A DNA stretch of 64,000 bases from Bacteroides sp. GM023 (GCF_014750685.1 NZ_JAAXGE010000009.1:1-64000), one strand, 5' to 3'. Shown: positions 1 through 9,268, counted from the stretch's first letter. Notes: generated by a model from the letters alone, not told the origin. Numbers and translations: made by a program.

Positions 1-222
1 AATCAGTATCATATCTCCTTCCTGAAATGACTTGTTTTGAAATTGATTGTAGTTCATGGTAAAATCACCTTTGAGGAAGAATAACAGGTAGTTTTTATTT
101 GTATTGTCTTCTCCAAATTCCGTGTCTTCAGTAAATTCAATAAATTTAAATCCGGTTTCGATAGTTGTCATAAAGTTTCGGCATGACAGGTGCTCTTCAA
201 TGTGTAGTAACTCGCTTTCCAT
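1..222 (-). CDS. AraC-type regulator, N-terminal part (cut by window edge)
   Basis: An open frame of 74 codons reads from an ATG at 222 to the window edge without a stop. It begins MESELLHIEEHL and has the pattern of an N-terminal cupin-like sensor region (alternating strands, FLKGDFTMNYN, then EGDMILI), as found in Bacteroides AraC-family regulators whose DNA-binding helices are C-terminal. That HTH would lie outside the window, so the family call is inference. It is divergent from the fimbrial operon starting at 545, which makes it a candidate regulator of that operon. A plain cupin protein is the main alternative. Confidence 0.5.
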   Translation of the reverse strand, partial: MESELLHIEEHLSCRNFMTTIETGFKFIEFTEDTEFGEDNTNKNYLLFFLKGDFTMNYNQFQNKSFQEGDMILI

Positions 223-544
223 ATGTTTTGTTTTTATGAATATAATTATTTAAAATGTTTGATCTGTGCGATTTTATTTGTTTCACAATTGTTTCAGAAT
301 GCATTTTCTCAATAACTTCAATATCATATTTTTATTTTCGATTATTCTGATTCTGTTTATTACATAATCATACTGAAACAATTATTTATGTATTTACTAT
401 TGTAATATGCTTATATATAGGTGTTTATATACTGTTTGCTTGTTGCAATCTCTATTACGGAATAGAGATTAACATAAGAGTAAACGGTTGAATTAAAAAG
501 AAGTAAGTCGATATAATCATTTTATTAATTAAAAAGAACATTAA
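223..544. promoter_or_regulatory. Divergent regulatory region between AraC-type gene and fimbrial operon
   Basis: This AT-rich 322-bp gap holds the control signals for the pilus operon and for the divergent regulator gene. The clearest feature is a perfect palindrome at 447-470 with 10-base arms and a 4-base loop. No exact TAnnTTTG box was found; the closest is the TACTGTTTG stretch just upstream of the palindrome, one base out of register. Confidence 0.45.
447..470. promoter_or_regulatory. Perfect inverted repeat upstream of major fimbrillin
   Basis: Arms AATCTCTATT and AATAGAGATT flank ACGG. There is no T-tract after it on either strand, so it does not look like a terminator. It lies 75 bp before the fimbrillin start codon and could be an operator or a 5' leader hairpin. 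Confidence 0.5.
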
Positions 545-1804
545 ATGAAAGTGAAAAGTTTATTTTTGTCAATGTGCGCGGTTATGGCATTGGCAAGTTG
601 TTCACAGAACGACGATGAAACTCCGGGTGTAAAAAGCGATGCTTCGGAAGCGAAGGTTGTTATCAAATTGGCAGGAACTGGCAATCAGCCGGGTAGCCGT
701 GTGGCAGGTTTGGAAGGTAATGATGAATTACAGGCAAAGAATAGTAAGGTGAACGACCTTACGGTATTTGTCTTCAACAGCACGGGAACTGTTATTACGA
801 AAAAGTATTTTGGGAGTCCGGCGACAGGTGCTAATGAGGTGTCAACTACGACGGATGCTAAAGAAGTGGCAGTTGTTACCAATACCGGAGACCAGACAAT
901 TGCGGGAAAAATGTTTGCCACTGTCGCAAGTAAGGACGCACTCAAGGCTGTGCTGGCAGACATGCTTCAAAGTCCGGACGATCCTACCGGAGCGGTAAGC
1001 CAGAGGGATAATAATGTCTATATGTCTGGGTTGGGAACTCTCTCTGCTTTCGCTGAAGATAATCAAGTTATGAAAGCCAGTGTTACCATACAGTTGAACT
1101 ATTTGGCAGCTAGAGTGCAGCTTAAGACTATTACATTTAATGGTAAAACAGTGACCGATAATGAATATGTTCAAGCACACTTATTTGATGCTAGTACTAC
1201 TGCAAACTTTACCATTACACGCGTGTACCTTATGAATGTACAGAGAGCTACGCATTTCCTGCCTGCTACCAATGGCGGTTCCGATTATATGGCACAAGGC
1301 GATAAGTTGTTTACTGGTGGTGTAGCGTGGACTGATCCATGGAAGGGTACAGAGCCTAATGGGTACAAGCCGAATAATGAATATACCATCGAAGCCGGTA
1401 CTGACAAGTTTGTGGCTACAACAAACAGCATCTCAGATATAGGACACTGGTACACATTCGCAAATACAGGTGTTTCACTCTTAGATAATCACCCGACGGC
1501 ACTTGTGGTTGAAGTAAAATGGAGAAAAGTACAGGCTAATTCTGGTGAGCATATTGACAAAGTAGATGAGACCTTGTATTTCACCGCTTATTTCGGAGGC
1601 GGAGACCAGGCGGAACTTGAACCGGGTAAGGTTTATACTGTGAATATCAAGTTGAACGGTAACTTTAAACCTTCCGGCGATGGTGGTTCCGGTGGTGGTG
1701 GTACTACAGACCCGGAAAAACCGACCGTAAACAGTGCCATTGAGGTTACAGTTACTCCGGCAACTTGGACGATGATACCGGAAATTAATAAAGAATGGAC
1801 ATAA
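545..1804 (+). CDS. Major fimbrillin, FimA/Mfa1-like lipoprotein precursor
   Basis: This is a 419-residue precursor of a type V pilus shaft subunit. The signal peptide ends in the lipobox LASC (Cys19), followed by acidic residues typical of surface lipoproteins. In this family an Arg/Lys-specific protease then removes the N-terminal segment; Arg52 (PGSR before VAGLEG) is a plausible site. The body is rich in Thr, Ala and beta-strand patterns. The C-terminus has a Gly/Ser-rich linker (about 375-385) and then a strand-forming tail ending NKEWT, as expected for donor-strand polymerisation. It is first in the operon and separated from the anchor gene by a stable hairpin at 1862-1897, which could keep shaft protein in excess. 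Family assignment is by pattern; the cleavage site is inferred. Confidence 0.8.
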   Translation: MKVKSLFLSMCAVMALASCSQNDDETPGVKSDASEAKVVIKLAGTGNQPGSRVAGLEGNDELQAKNSKVNDLTVFVFNSTGTVITKKYFGSPATGANEVSTTTDAKEVAVVTNTGDQTIAGKMFATVASKDALKAVLADMLQSPDDPTGAVSQRDNNVYMSGLGTLSAFAEDNQVMKASVTIQLNYLAARVQLKTITFNGKTVTDNEYVQAHLFDASTTANFTITRVYLMNVQRATHFLPATNGGSDYMAQGDKLFTGGVAWTDPWKGTEPNGYKPNNEYTIEAGTDKFVATTNSISDIGHWYTFANTGVSLLDNHPTALVVEVKWRKVQANSGEHIDKVDETLYFTAYFGGGDQAELEPGKVYTVNIKLNGNFKPSGDGGSGGGGTTDPEKPTVNSAIEVTVTPATWTMIPEINKEWT

Positions 1805-1861
1805 TCCCTAGATTGACATCCTGACCGATGCTCCCTTCTTTGCGGGGCATGCATACTTATC

Positions 1862-1897
1862 AAGCATCTGCCACGGCAGTGTCCGTGGCAGATGCTT
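1862..1897 (+). terminator. Hairpin between major fimbrillin and anchor gene (attenuator-like)
   Basis: Perfect 15-base arms (AAGCATCTGCCACGG and its complement) enclose a 6-base loop. No T-tract follows, so it is more likely a partial terminator or an RNA 3'-end stabiliser than a full stop. Its place directly after the shaft subunit gene suggests a role in setting subunit ratios. Confidence 0.65.
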
Positions 1898-1936
1898 AAA
1901 CCTCTTTAGAAATAAAACCAAGAAAGAAAACCCATT

Positions 1937-2836
1937 ATGACAGGTGATTACAGATTCCGGATCATCCCGGGGATTTTATACTTCATGCTCACGCTACTGT
2001 TGTTATCGGGGTGCATAGCCGAAAACACCGATGATTGCTATAAGGGAACCCCTCTGACGGTGGAACTGCCTACAGATATTTCACCCCAAACCATGAAAGA
2101 TATAAGCCTCTATGTATTCGATGACAAAGACAGGTTGCTCGATGTATTCTCCATGAGCGATATGGAACCTGTTATTCTGAATCATCCGGACATTCCCATA
2201 CTCCACTGTGTAGCCTTGTGCAACACGCAAGACGGCACGATGTCCGTCAGCCCTCCCGAACAGGGCGGCGCACGCTCTGACGGCTTCATCTCCTTGAAGC
2301 CTGCTGAACCCACAAGGGCAGAACAGGGCATCTTTACCTCTCCCACTGATTTGTTCTACGGAGAGCTCAAATTTGAAAATAACACAACGCATACTCAGGC
2401 CGAAAAACAGGTTATAACTGTTTCCCGCATGACAGCGTCGATGAATATAACCCTGCGCGGATTGCAACGGCTCACCGGCACGGAAGACGGGGACTACTCG
2501 CTCGTAGTTTGCGAAACAAGCAGTCGGATGGATTTCAACGGAACGTACGGAGGAACTCCCGTTTCTTATTCTCCGCCGGTAAAACTTGCGGCAAACAAAG
2601 ACTTTGAGGTTTCCATGTTCCGGCTCTTCCCTACGGTAAACGCCGCCGGGCTTACCTTCGAAATCTATCACAACGGAACTTTGCTCAAGAGCGTACATGC
2701 CGACGGCAGCGGAAACCTCATTATTCCCGTGGTGGGCAAAACCACGAATCTTTTATTGAACTTCGAAGGTTCCGTAGACGTAGAGATAGAAATTACAGGT
2801 TGGGGCGAAACGGTTGTCTGGAAAGAATACAATTGA
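1937..2836 (+). CDS. FimB/Mfa2-type fimbrial anchor lipoprotein
   Basis: This is a 299-residue lipoprotein with lipobox LLSGC (Cys26). The start of the mature protein (PLTVELPTDI, then DISLYVFDDKDRLLDVFSM) matches the Mfa2/FimB anchor family, in which the N-terminal domain opens with an LYVFD-type strand. In Porphyromonas these proteins end pilus growth and hold the fibre to the outer membrane. Here the gene follows the shaft subunit and precedes the minor subunits, the usual operon order. The ATG at 1937 is preceded by an A/G-rich stretch. The family is fairly sure; the anchoring role follows from the family. Confidence 0.75.
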   Translation: MTGDYRFRIIPGILYFMLTLLLLSGCIAENTDDCYKGTPLTVELPTDISPQTMKDISLYVFDDKDRLLDVFSMSDMEPVILNHPDIPILHCVALCNTQDGTMSVSPPEQGGARSDGFISLKPAEPTRAEQGIFTSPTDLFYGELKFENNTTHTQAEKQVITVSRMTASMNITLRGLQRLTGTEDGDYSLVVCETSSRMDFNGTYGGTPVSYSPPVKLAANKDFEVSMFRLFPTVNAAGLTFEIYHNGTLLKSVHADGSGNLIIPVVGKTTNLLLNFEGSVDVEIEITGWGETVVWKEYN

Positions 2837-2873
2837 TTTTTTGATTTCCAGAAATGGAAAAAAAGAATATAAT

Positions 2874-4685
2874 ATGAAGATAAGAAATAATTATATATTA
2901 GGACTGAACGGACTGGTTAAACTTCTTTGGATAATCATTGTGGCGGGAGCTTGCCAGAATGACGACGGCTATGATGTGCCACAGAACGACAGCCCTGTCC
3001 TTGTAGAGTTTTCCGTGGCTACTTCCGGCGTTAACGATGCTTCGGGAAGCAGTACGGATATCGACGCACGGATTACCTCAATTTATATTCTTCAGTTCAA
3101 TGCCACGGGTGAATCTTACGGAACCTTGCGCTATGTAGCAAAGGGAACCGAGACTAGCGGAGGTAAATTTACCGCCACCTTGTTGCAGAGCATGGGAGCG
3201 GACGATAACTACAAGCTCGTTATCCTCGCCAACCTGCCCGACTACGGATTTCTTTATGGCATGTATGGTATGACCTACGACGAGGTGCAGCAAGCCTGCC
3301 TGAGCAAGGAAAGTACATCCCCCCTTGTATTTGATGATACCCACCCGTTCCCCATGTTCGGGGTGGTCAATGGAGGCGTCTCCGTTCAGGTGCAGAAAAA
3401 TACCCTATATACCAACACGGAACTGATTCGTGCCGTAGCACGCGTAGACCTCGGTATCGGCACCAAGAATACAAATCCGAATGGTACTGTCTCATGGACC
3501 AATACAGGCAGTGGCAAACAACCTTTCGTTATGACTGAGGTACAAGTCTGGAAAGCGGGAAAGAGATATGCTTATATGCCGGCAGTGGGAAACTACCATT
3601 GGAATTCTGTTACCACTGGTAGCGTTACCTCAAATCAGATAGCCATAGACAGTCCCTCTGCCGCTACCGGAGGAACAACCACAATGACATACGGCGATTC
3701 GTACATCACGAACAAGACTTATTGTTTGGGGCAAATTTACCTGCCCGAAGCCGATTTGCTATGGGGGAGTGTATTCGATAGCGATCACACCAACCGTCTT
3801 GCAATTATCGTAGGCGGCTATTATAATGGCTCTGCTGACCTGTCTTATTATCGCGTGGACTTCACTAACGATGATTCCGGTGGCAAGATGAACATCCTGC
3901 GCAACCATGTTTACCAGTTTACTATCAAGAAAGTGGAAGCCGCGGGATATGGCACTGCCGAACTTGCGTACAATAGCAAGCCGAAAAATTTAGGCTTCGA
4001 AGCTACTCTTGAACCATGGACTACGGGGCAAGCGTCCTCCGTACCTTCCATCCAAGGATATTACCTGTCTTATCAGGGATTTAATGGAGAGAATGTGGAC
4101 TGGACTTACGCTGCGGGTTCCTCACAACGAATTCCTAAGAAGCGGTTTTATTGGATTAATAGTCAAATGCCATTCGACTATGGTAATTTTTATAAGGAAG
4201 GAAACAAATTTTATTTTCCGGATATTATGGGAGAACAAAACGGGGAGTTGTATGCTACAGTGTCAGATGCCTTAAACTATGAAGGGACCTTTCCTTCTCT
4301 GATGGTTTCTGGCGATGATGTGGTGGATGAATCGGGTAGTGAAACCATTCCGTGGAAGGAGGGGACTACATTGACAGCCTTTGACTTATGCCGCAATCTG
4401 GAAAAAGACGGATACGGCGACTGGAGACTTCCGCGACTCTCGGAACTGGCGTTTATCTATGTGAATCAGGGAAGTTTGAAAGCATTGCGAGGGTTCATAC
4501 CACTGTCCGGGACTTATTGGTGCGGGAGTGAGTATCTGGTAGCCAATGCTACAGACGAGCAACGGAAAAAGTCCGATTGGGCGTGGGCTTTCGATTTTAC
4601 CGATGTCAGCGGATATGCATCATGGCATCAGAAAACAGACAAATTGAAAATCCGTTGCGTAAGGCAGAAATTGGATAATAAGTAA
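2874..4685 (+). CDS. Fimbrillin-family minor subunit with C-terminal DUF1566 domain (1 of 4)
   Basis: This 603-residue lipoprotein has lipobox VAGAC (Cys27). I chose ATG 2874 because the longer frame from 2814 uses a TTG and would put 20 residues before the signal peptide. The N-terminal two thirds have the fimbrillin pattern (ITSIYILQFNATGES, later RAVARVDLGI). The last 110 residues read GDWRLPRLSEL, YWCGSEY, AWAFDF and KIRCVR, the hallmark motifs of DUF1566 (Lcl C-terminal, C-type-lectin-like). The gene follows the anchor and is the first of a run of four such proteins. It is likely an accessory or tip subunit presenting a binding domain; the ligand cannot be inferred. Confidence 0.7.
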   Translation: MKIRNNYILGLNGLVKLLWIIIVAGACQNDDGYDVPQNDSPVLVEFSVATSGVNDASGSSTDIDARITSIYILQFNATGESYGTLRYVAKGTETSGGKFTATLLQSMGADDNYKLVILANLPDYGFLYGMYGMTYDEVQQACLSKESTSPLVFDDTHPFPMFGVVNGGVSVQVQKNTLYTNTELIRAVARVDLGIGTKNTNPNGTVSWTNTGSGKQPFVMTEVQVWKAGKRYAYMPAVGNYHWNSVTTGSVTSNQIAIDSPSAATGGTTTMTYGDSYITNKTYCLGQIYLPEADLLWGSVFDSDHTNRLAIIVGGYYNGSADLSYYRVDFTNDDSGGKMNILRNHVYQFTIKKVEAAGYGTAELAYNSKPKNLGFEATLEPWTTGQASSVPSIQGYYLSYQGFNGENVDWTYAAGSSQRIPKKRFYWINSQMPFDYGNFYKEGNKFYFPDIMGEQNGELYATVSDALNYEGTFPSLMVSGDDVVDESGSETIPWKEGTTLTAFDLCRNLEKDGYGDWRLPRLSELAFIYVNQGSLKALRGFIPLSGTYWCGSEYLVANATDEQRKKSDWAWAFDFTDVSGYASWHQKTDKLKIRCVRQKLDNK

Positions 4686-4703
4686 TTGAAACGATATACA
4701 AAG

Positions 4704-6389
4704 ATGAATATGGATACAAACAAGAAACATACCTTACCCCGGGCAATTATTTTGGCAGCCTGCTCTTTACTATTGGCAGGAGCCTGTGACAACTATACCT
4801 ACGACGGGGTGGATTCGGATACTCCGGTAAAGGAAGTCCCTTTGAACTTCAATGTTTCCATAGAAAAGACGGAGGACACTCAATCAAGGATGATTGTACC
4901 CACAACAGATTTTACCGAAAATACCTATCCTTTTGGTATGTCCATCACTAAAAGTGAGAACGGGAATGAGATTTTCAAGGGATCATCAGACATGACAGCG
5001 ACTATGAAACGCTCTTACTCTACCGAACCGTGGGAATGGTCTTTCATTGACAATGCCGATCAGTCAATCGCCACTCCCGTGGGTCCGGAAGGTAAAGCAT
5101 TGAAGGTGGTTGCCTACTACCCTCGTGTCCCATCCGGTACTACCAAGGATGTCTACACAAATGGCATCCCGTTTGATTTTTCCGCTAAAACCGACCTTAA
5201 ACAGACGGATCTACTCTACAATATCAATACCAGCTATCCGTTTGCTCCATCCGGCGAACCGATGGCAACTATTCCTTTATGCTTCCGACATGCCTATACG
5301 TGGATCGTTCTCAATATCACGAAATACGTGAATAAAGGACCGGAGTTCAAGCTGAGCAGTGTCACTTTGGATAACCTTGGGGGCAGCTGGATTAAAAACC
5401 GGGGAGCTATTGATCCGGAAACAGGGTTGGCAAAGGATGGAGCTACCGCCGGTCCGATAGGAGTAACAGTAGACCCTGCAGCCATATTGTCCACTACGGA
5501 AGTTCGCACCTACGAGTTTCTGGTTCCCTCGTTCATGGATGCCAATGTCGGTGACGGCGAAATAGTCCTTGTATTGAAAGTCAATGGAATTAATGAACTG
5601 TTTACTTTGGATAAGGTCTATCTTAACCAAAGTGACGATGGTAAGTCATTTGGTTTCAGACAAGGATATAAAAATACGTATGACTTGGTCTATAATAACT
5701 CTGCTCTGAGCCTGGGTATTCAGAACTGGAGTTCAGAGGTGATTAGTGGTGGTTTTGGAGATAATATAGTAGTGCCTCCCGGAAACAACTCTAAATGGAT
5801 AAATCTTCCAAATCGTGACTATTATTGGCCGTCATATCCTCCAAAATCTAGCTATTTATCTGCCAGTGTACATCCGTACAAAAACTACCTTACTACTGTA
5901 GCCTATGGTGGTAACGGAGCTTATGTGCCTGTTAAAACAGCCTCAGCTCCTTCCGCGGACCAGCTAAAGATTACGGATGATATAAACGTGTACACGAATG
6001 AAAAAGCTTATCCGGTAATTCAAATTACCAAAAATGATATCTCCAAGGTATCTGTTCCGTGGGAAGATGAAAACGGAGAGTTGGCTGCAAAAGAACTTTG
6101 CAGAAGATATAATGGGGGTGGTTATCATGACTGGAGACTCCCGAGAGCCACTGAGTTACGGGCGGTATTGGTACTGACAGCGTGTAATGGGAGTGTATTT
6201 CGCGATTTGAACTTTGATGTAGATGAGAATCGAAATAAACCATACTGGACCGGCACAGAAGTAAATGAAAATGAAGCATGGGCCATATCTTTTGATAGCC
6301 AAAGTATGATTAAAAATACTAAGTTGGTGTTATCTCCGTATGATAAGAAAATGCGGGCTTCTGTGCGCTGTGTCCGTGATGCTCAATAA
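4704..6389 (+). CDS. Fimbrillin-family minor subunit with C-terminal DUF1566 domain (2 of 4)
   Basis: This 561-residue lipoprotein has lipobox LAGAC (Cys28 from ATG 4704). The frame is open upstream to a TTG at 4686, but ATG 4704 (or 4710) gives a normal signal peptide. The middle matches the Mfa-like fimbrillin pattern (LKVVAYYPRVPSG, then RHAYTWIVLNI). The C-terminal 110 residues contain YHDWRLPRATEL, PYWTGTEVNE, AWAISFD and ASVRCVRD, the DUF1566 signature. It starts 18 bp after the previous stop, so the two genes are surely co-transcribed. The proposed role is an accessory or tip pilin. Compared with its neighbour, the lectin-like motif backbone is kept while the residues between motifs differ widely. 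Confidence 0.7.
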   Translation: MNMDTNKKHTLPRAIILAACSLLLAGACDNYTYDGVDSDTPVKEVPLNFNVSIEKTEDTQSRMIVPTTDFTENTYPFGMSITKSENGNEIFKGSSDMTATMKRSYSTEPWEWSFIDNADQSIATPVGPEGKALKVVAYYPRVPSGTTKDVYTNGIPFDFSAKTDLKQTDLLYNINTSYPFAPSGEPMATIPLCFRHAYTWIVLNITKYVNKGPEFKLSSVTLDNLGGSWIKNRGAIDPETGLAKDGATAGPIGVTVDPAAILSTTEVRTYEFLVPSFMDANVGDGEIVLVLKVNGINELFTLDKVYLNQSDDGKSFGFRQGYKNTYDLVYNNSALSLGIQNWSSEVISGGFGDNIVVPPGNNSKWINLPNRDYYWPSYPPKSSYLSASVHPYKNYLTTVAYGGNGAYVPVKTASAPSADQLKITDDINVYTNEKAYPVIQITKNDISKVSVPWEDENGELAAKELCRRYNGGGYHDWRLPRATELRAVLVLTACNGSVFRDLNFDVDENRNKPYWTGTEVNENEAWAISFDSQSMIKNTKLVLSPYDKKMRASVRCVRDAQ

Positions 6390-6434
6390 GTTAAGTAATG
6401 AACTGATAGCAATATACAAAATAACGATATTATT

Positions 6435-8207
6435 ATGATAAAAAAAACAATAGTTTCGATATGTATCGCCTGCTTAACCTTGGGAGGATGTACGGAGGAC
6501 AACCTGTTGTCCGATTCCCGGACGCCTTTATCCACAGAGCTGGTTATTGTCAAGCTGACCTTGGGCATAGACGATTATAATACTTCGCCTGGCGGGAAAA
6601 CACGTATGGAAGAGATACCTCCCGTCCTTTCGATGTCCTCGCCGGATATGGATGTAGAACTCGTGACGACACCTGCCGCCACAAGGGTAGCCTCATCTCC
6701 GGCTGTGGCTATCACTGAAGATAATGCCGTTTATTCGTACATGGGCTTCCAGTTTGCCGGAACAAAACCGGATGGAAAACTGGTAGAAAAGAAATTTTTC
6801 ACTTCTCCGGATGGTTCCATCAAGACAGATGAGGTGGAGATTAGTCCTACACCGGTGGGAACAAAAAACATGATTGTGATTTTAGCCAACGTCAATGAGA
6901 GCGAGTTTGGGAGTATGACAGTAGGTTCTTCCACCTATGCGGACTTACAGAATCTCTGTATGACATTGGTGACCGATGACGGCACTTTTCCCAGAAACAA
7001 GGTGATTCTGCCAAATGGCGGAGGAGAGAGAACAGGAATTGTCATGTGCGGCCAGACCGCCGCTGAAATCAGTGCCAACAAACAGGTATATGTATCTTTG
7101 AAGCGTACCGTGGCAAGAGTGAGATTCAATATAAAAACAACCTATCAGCATTTTATAGATGTAGCACATACGTGGAATGTGACCTTGATGAACATTCCCA
7201 CGCAGAACTACTATAATATAATCGGAAGAAAAGCTATTTTCCCTTTAGAGAGTGCGAAAGAAGACAACAGCCACTTTTTTTGGAGTAAATCACTCACAAC
7301 GGTAACCGCTGCAAATCCTGTGATTGAAACGGCCCCTTTATATATCCCGATCAATCTCCAGAAAGCGGTGTCGACCTCTACACAGAAAACCCGTCGCGAT
7401 AACGCGCCGTCGGGCGGCACTTACCTTCAGATTATTGGGTTGGAGAATAAGACCGTTCCAGGCGTTGATAATTTGAATATTGTAAAAGATTTCTCTATCT
7501 ATCAGTTGTTTTTGGGAATGAATTTCACGACCAATTACAGTGTGTCCGCCAATTACGACCTGACTTACAACATTACCTTGAAAGGAAACAGTCAGGATGA
7601 TTCTAATGTTGTCCGGTTGATACCGGGCTATTTCTCGGGAGAACTTACGGCCTACAATGCAAATGGTGTTGCCTTATTGTCGGTAAATGACGCGAATGCC
7701 GTTAAATGGAAATACCCGAATAAGATAGAGTCTTATTTTTTGGATGGATACTATCCGGTGGGAAGCTTATCCGGTACTACAGTGCCGGGAGAGAAGAACC
7801 TAAAATGGTATGCAGGGTTAGCATTCAACAATTTGGGAGCCACTTCATTGACAGACGGACATAAGAATACCGAACTATTGCAAGCGGCTGGCACCTCTTG
7901 GGAAGACTATGCGGCTGCTTACACTTGCTATCGGGGAACGAATGGATACGATCAGGGAAAGCCTGCAGAGGATATTCTGTGGTATTTCCCCTCTGTCAGC
8001 GAACTGATAGGAACCTGGATTTCTTCTTCGAGTATGCAAAAGCAGTTGGCGGACAGCTATTGGTCGTCTACCGTCGATCCGAATGCCGATAAAGCCTTTG
8101 TGGTGACGAATGAAGGGAAAGTGTACTCCGATGCTGTCGGCAATACGCATGCTGTCAGAGCTTCCCAGGACCCTGACAAAGCCAGTCATGCGGGCGACGG
8201 CAATTAA
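6435..8207 (+). CDS. Fimbrillin-family minor subunit with degenerate DUF1566-like C-terminus (3 of 4)
   Basis: This 590-residue lipoprotein has lipobox LGGC (Cys19). It has fimbrillin-type features (VYVSLKRTVARVRFNIKT) and a C-terminal segment with ILWYFPSVSELIGTW, SYWSSTVDPNADKAFVV and HAVRAS. These align with the DWRLP...YW...VRC motifs of the two preceding proteins, but the DWRLP and RC residues are lost. The domain is therefore a diverged DUF1566 relative. The gene begins 45 bp after the previous stop. A tip or accessory pilin role is inferred from context. Confidence 0.6.
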   Translation: MIKKTIVSICIACLTLGGCTEDNLLSDSRTPLSTELVIVKLTLGIDDYNTSPGGKTRMEEIPPVLSMSSPDMDVELVTTPAATRVASSPAVAITEDNAVYSYMGFQFAGTKPDGKLVEKKFFTSPDGSIKTDEVEISPTPVGTKNMIVILANVNESEFGSMTVGSSTYADLQNLCMTLVTDDGTFPRNKVILPNGGGERTGIVMCGQTAAEISANKQVYVSLKRTVARVRFNIKTTYQHFIDVAHTWNVTLMNIPTQNYYNIIGRKAIFPLESAKEDNSHFFWSKSLTTVTAANPVIETAPLYIPINLQKAVSTSTQKTRRDNAPSGGTYLQIIGLENKTVPGVDNLNIVKDFSIYQLFLGMNFTTNYSVSANYDLTYNITLKGNSQDDSNVVRLIPGYFSGELTAYNANGVALLSVNDANAVKWKYPNKIESYFLDGYYPVGSLSGTTVPGEKNLKWYAGLAFNNLGATSLTDGHKNTELLQAAGTSWEDYAAAYTCYRGTNGYDQGKPAEDILWYFPSVSELIGTWISSSSMQKQLADSYWSSTVDPNADKAFVVTNEGKVYSDAVGNTHAVRASQDPDKASHAGDGN

Positions 8208-8239
8208 GTAAACGAAATGCAACCTAATAAGCAATAAAG

Positions 8240-8920
8240 ATGATGAGTTTCAAAACTTATTCCATTCTATGGATCGTTTTATTCTGCTTCGGCTTTCCTT
8301 CGGGAGTTTTCGGGCAGTATATCCAGAAAGAGACTGTCGGTGGAAAAACGTATGCCGTTATTGGTTCGGATGGATTGGCGGGAGCCGCCCGATGGGGGCT
8401 CGGAGTAAAGATGATGAGGAACGGCGCTACCATCCGGCATCAGGTCTCCAAAGGAAACAGTGGAAATTTGAGCGTCAATGATAGAATACCGTTTCGCTTT
8501 ATCGTAGCTCCCACAGATTTGAATGACCCGCAGCCCTGGTCGGATGCCGGAGGAGGCAAGAATGGTGCAAATAAAAATTTGAATGCGGAATTGGAAATGA
8601 AAACCGGTTATGATCCTGCTAATCCTACTGCTGCTAATACTGTAGGATGCACCTTCTACGGCACCACCGATAAAGGAGCCGGCCGCAAATGGCGTGTTCC
8701 CACTCAACGCGAGTTACAACTGATGTGGATATTCCGTGAAGCCATCGGAATTATTTACCCGGCGGCGCCAATGGAAAATGATGCATCCAGGAAATATTGG
8801 ACTGCCACAGAGAAGGGTGCGGATAATGCCTGGTATTTTGATTTCCAGAAAGGGAAGCCCGCCTGTGCATGGCAGGATAAAACGACGGCAAGCCCTGTGA
8901 GGTGTGTAAGTGATTATTGA
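8240..8920 (+). CDS. Secreted stand-alone DUF1566 protein of the pilus operon (4 of 4)
   Basis: This 226-residue protein has a signal peptidase I type signal (cleavage near VFGQ, residue 26) and no lipobox. It has no fimbrillin domain; the mature protein is essentially one DUF1566 domain with KWRVPTQRELQLMW, RKYWTATEK, NAWYFDF and SPVRCVSDY at its end. It could be a pilus tip protein that associates with another subunit, or a free secreted binding protein. A second ATG lies one codon downstream (8243). It continues the tight operon, 32 bp after the previous gene. Confidence 0.65.
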   Translation: MMSFKTYSILWIVLFCFGFPSGVFGQYIQKETVGGKTYAVIGSDGLAGAARWGLGVKMMRNGATIRHQVSKGNSGNLSVNDRIPFRFIVAPTDLNDPQPWSDAGGGKNGANKNLNAELEMKTGYDPANPTAANTVGCTFYGTTDKGAGRKWRVPTQRELQLMWIFREAIGIIYPAAPMENDASRKYWTATEKGADNAWYFDFQKGKPACAWQDKTTASPVRCVSDY

Positions 8921-8938
8921 TTAATGATAAAATAGAAC

Positions 8939-9268
8939 ATGGAAATTCCAGCATTAGTGTTCGACAAGGAATGTAAAAACCTGTATTATATCTACCTGTT
9001 TTTCATAGAAGAGAAGTGGTGGTGCTTCGGCCATTCCGCTCATTACCTGAGTATCATGTATCCGGAGTTGGAGGGGCTTGAGGTGAACGCCGGGGATTCT
9101 GATAAATTTATACCCTGTGTATGTGTGCCCGGCTCCTGCCTGCTAAACCTTTCCGATTGCTATGATACGCTGGTTACGGACACGTGCATGCAGGTGAGTG
9201 CTCCGCCGGTCGCTTACTGCTACCGGAAAGAATATGACGCGTGGTGTGAACAACTGACTGTCAATTAA
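8939..9268 (+). CDS. Small Cys-rich protein of the pilus operon, function unknown
   Basis: This 109-residue protein has no evident signal peptide and eight cysteines, rich in aromatic residues (ECKNLYYIYLFFIEEKWWCFGHS). I do not recognise the family. It is probably a real gene: it fits between two clear genes with 18-26 bp gaps, is on the coding strand and has no competing frame. Without a signal peptide it is likely cytoplasmic, unusual in a pilus operon; a chaperone or regulatory role is possible but not shown. Confidence 0.6.
   Translation: MEIPALVFDKECKNLYYIYLFFIEEKWWCFGHSAHYLSIMYPELEGLEVNAGDSDKFIPCVCVPGSCLLNLSDCYDTLVTDTCMQVSAPPVAYCYRKEYDAWCEQLTVN

Noticed and set aside
2081..2698. 205-codon minus-strand open frame
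   Set aside because: Antisense to the FimB/Mfa2-type gene with no recognisable features.
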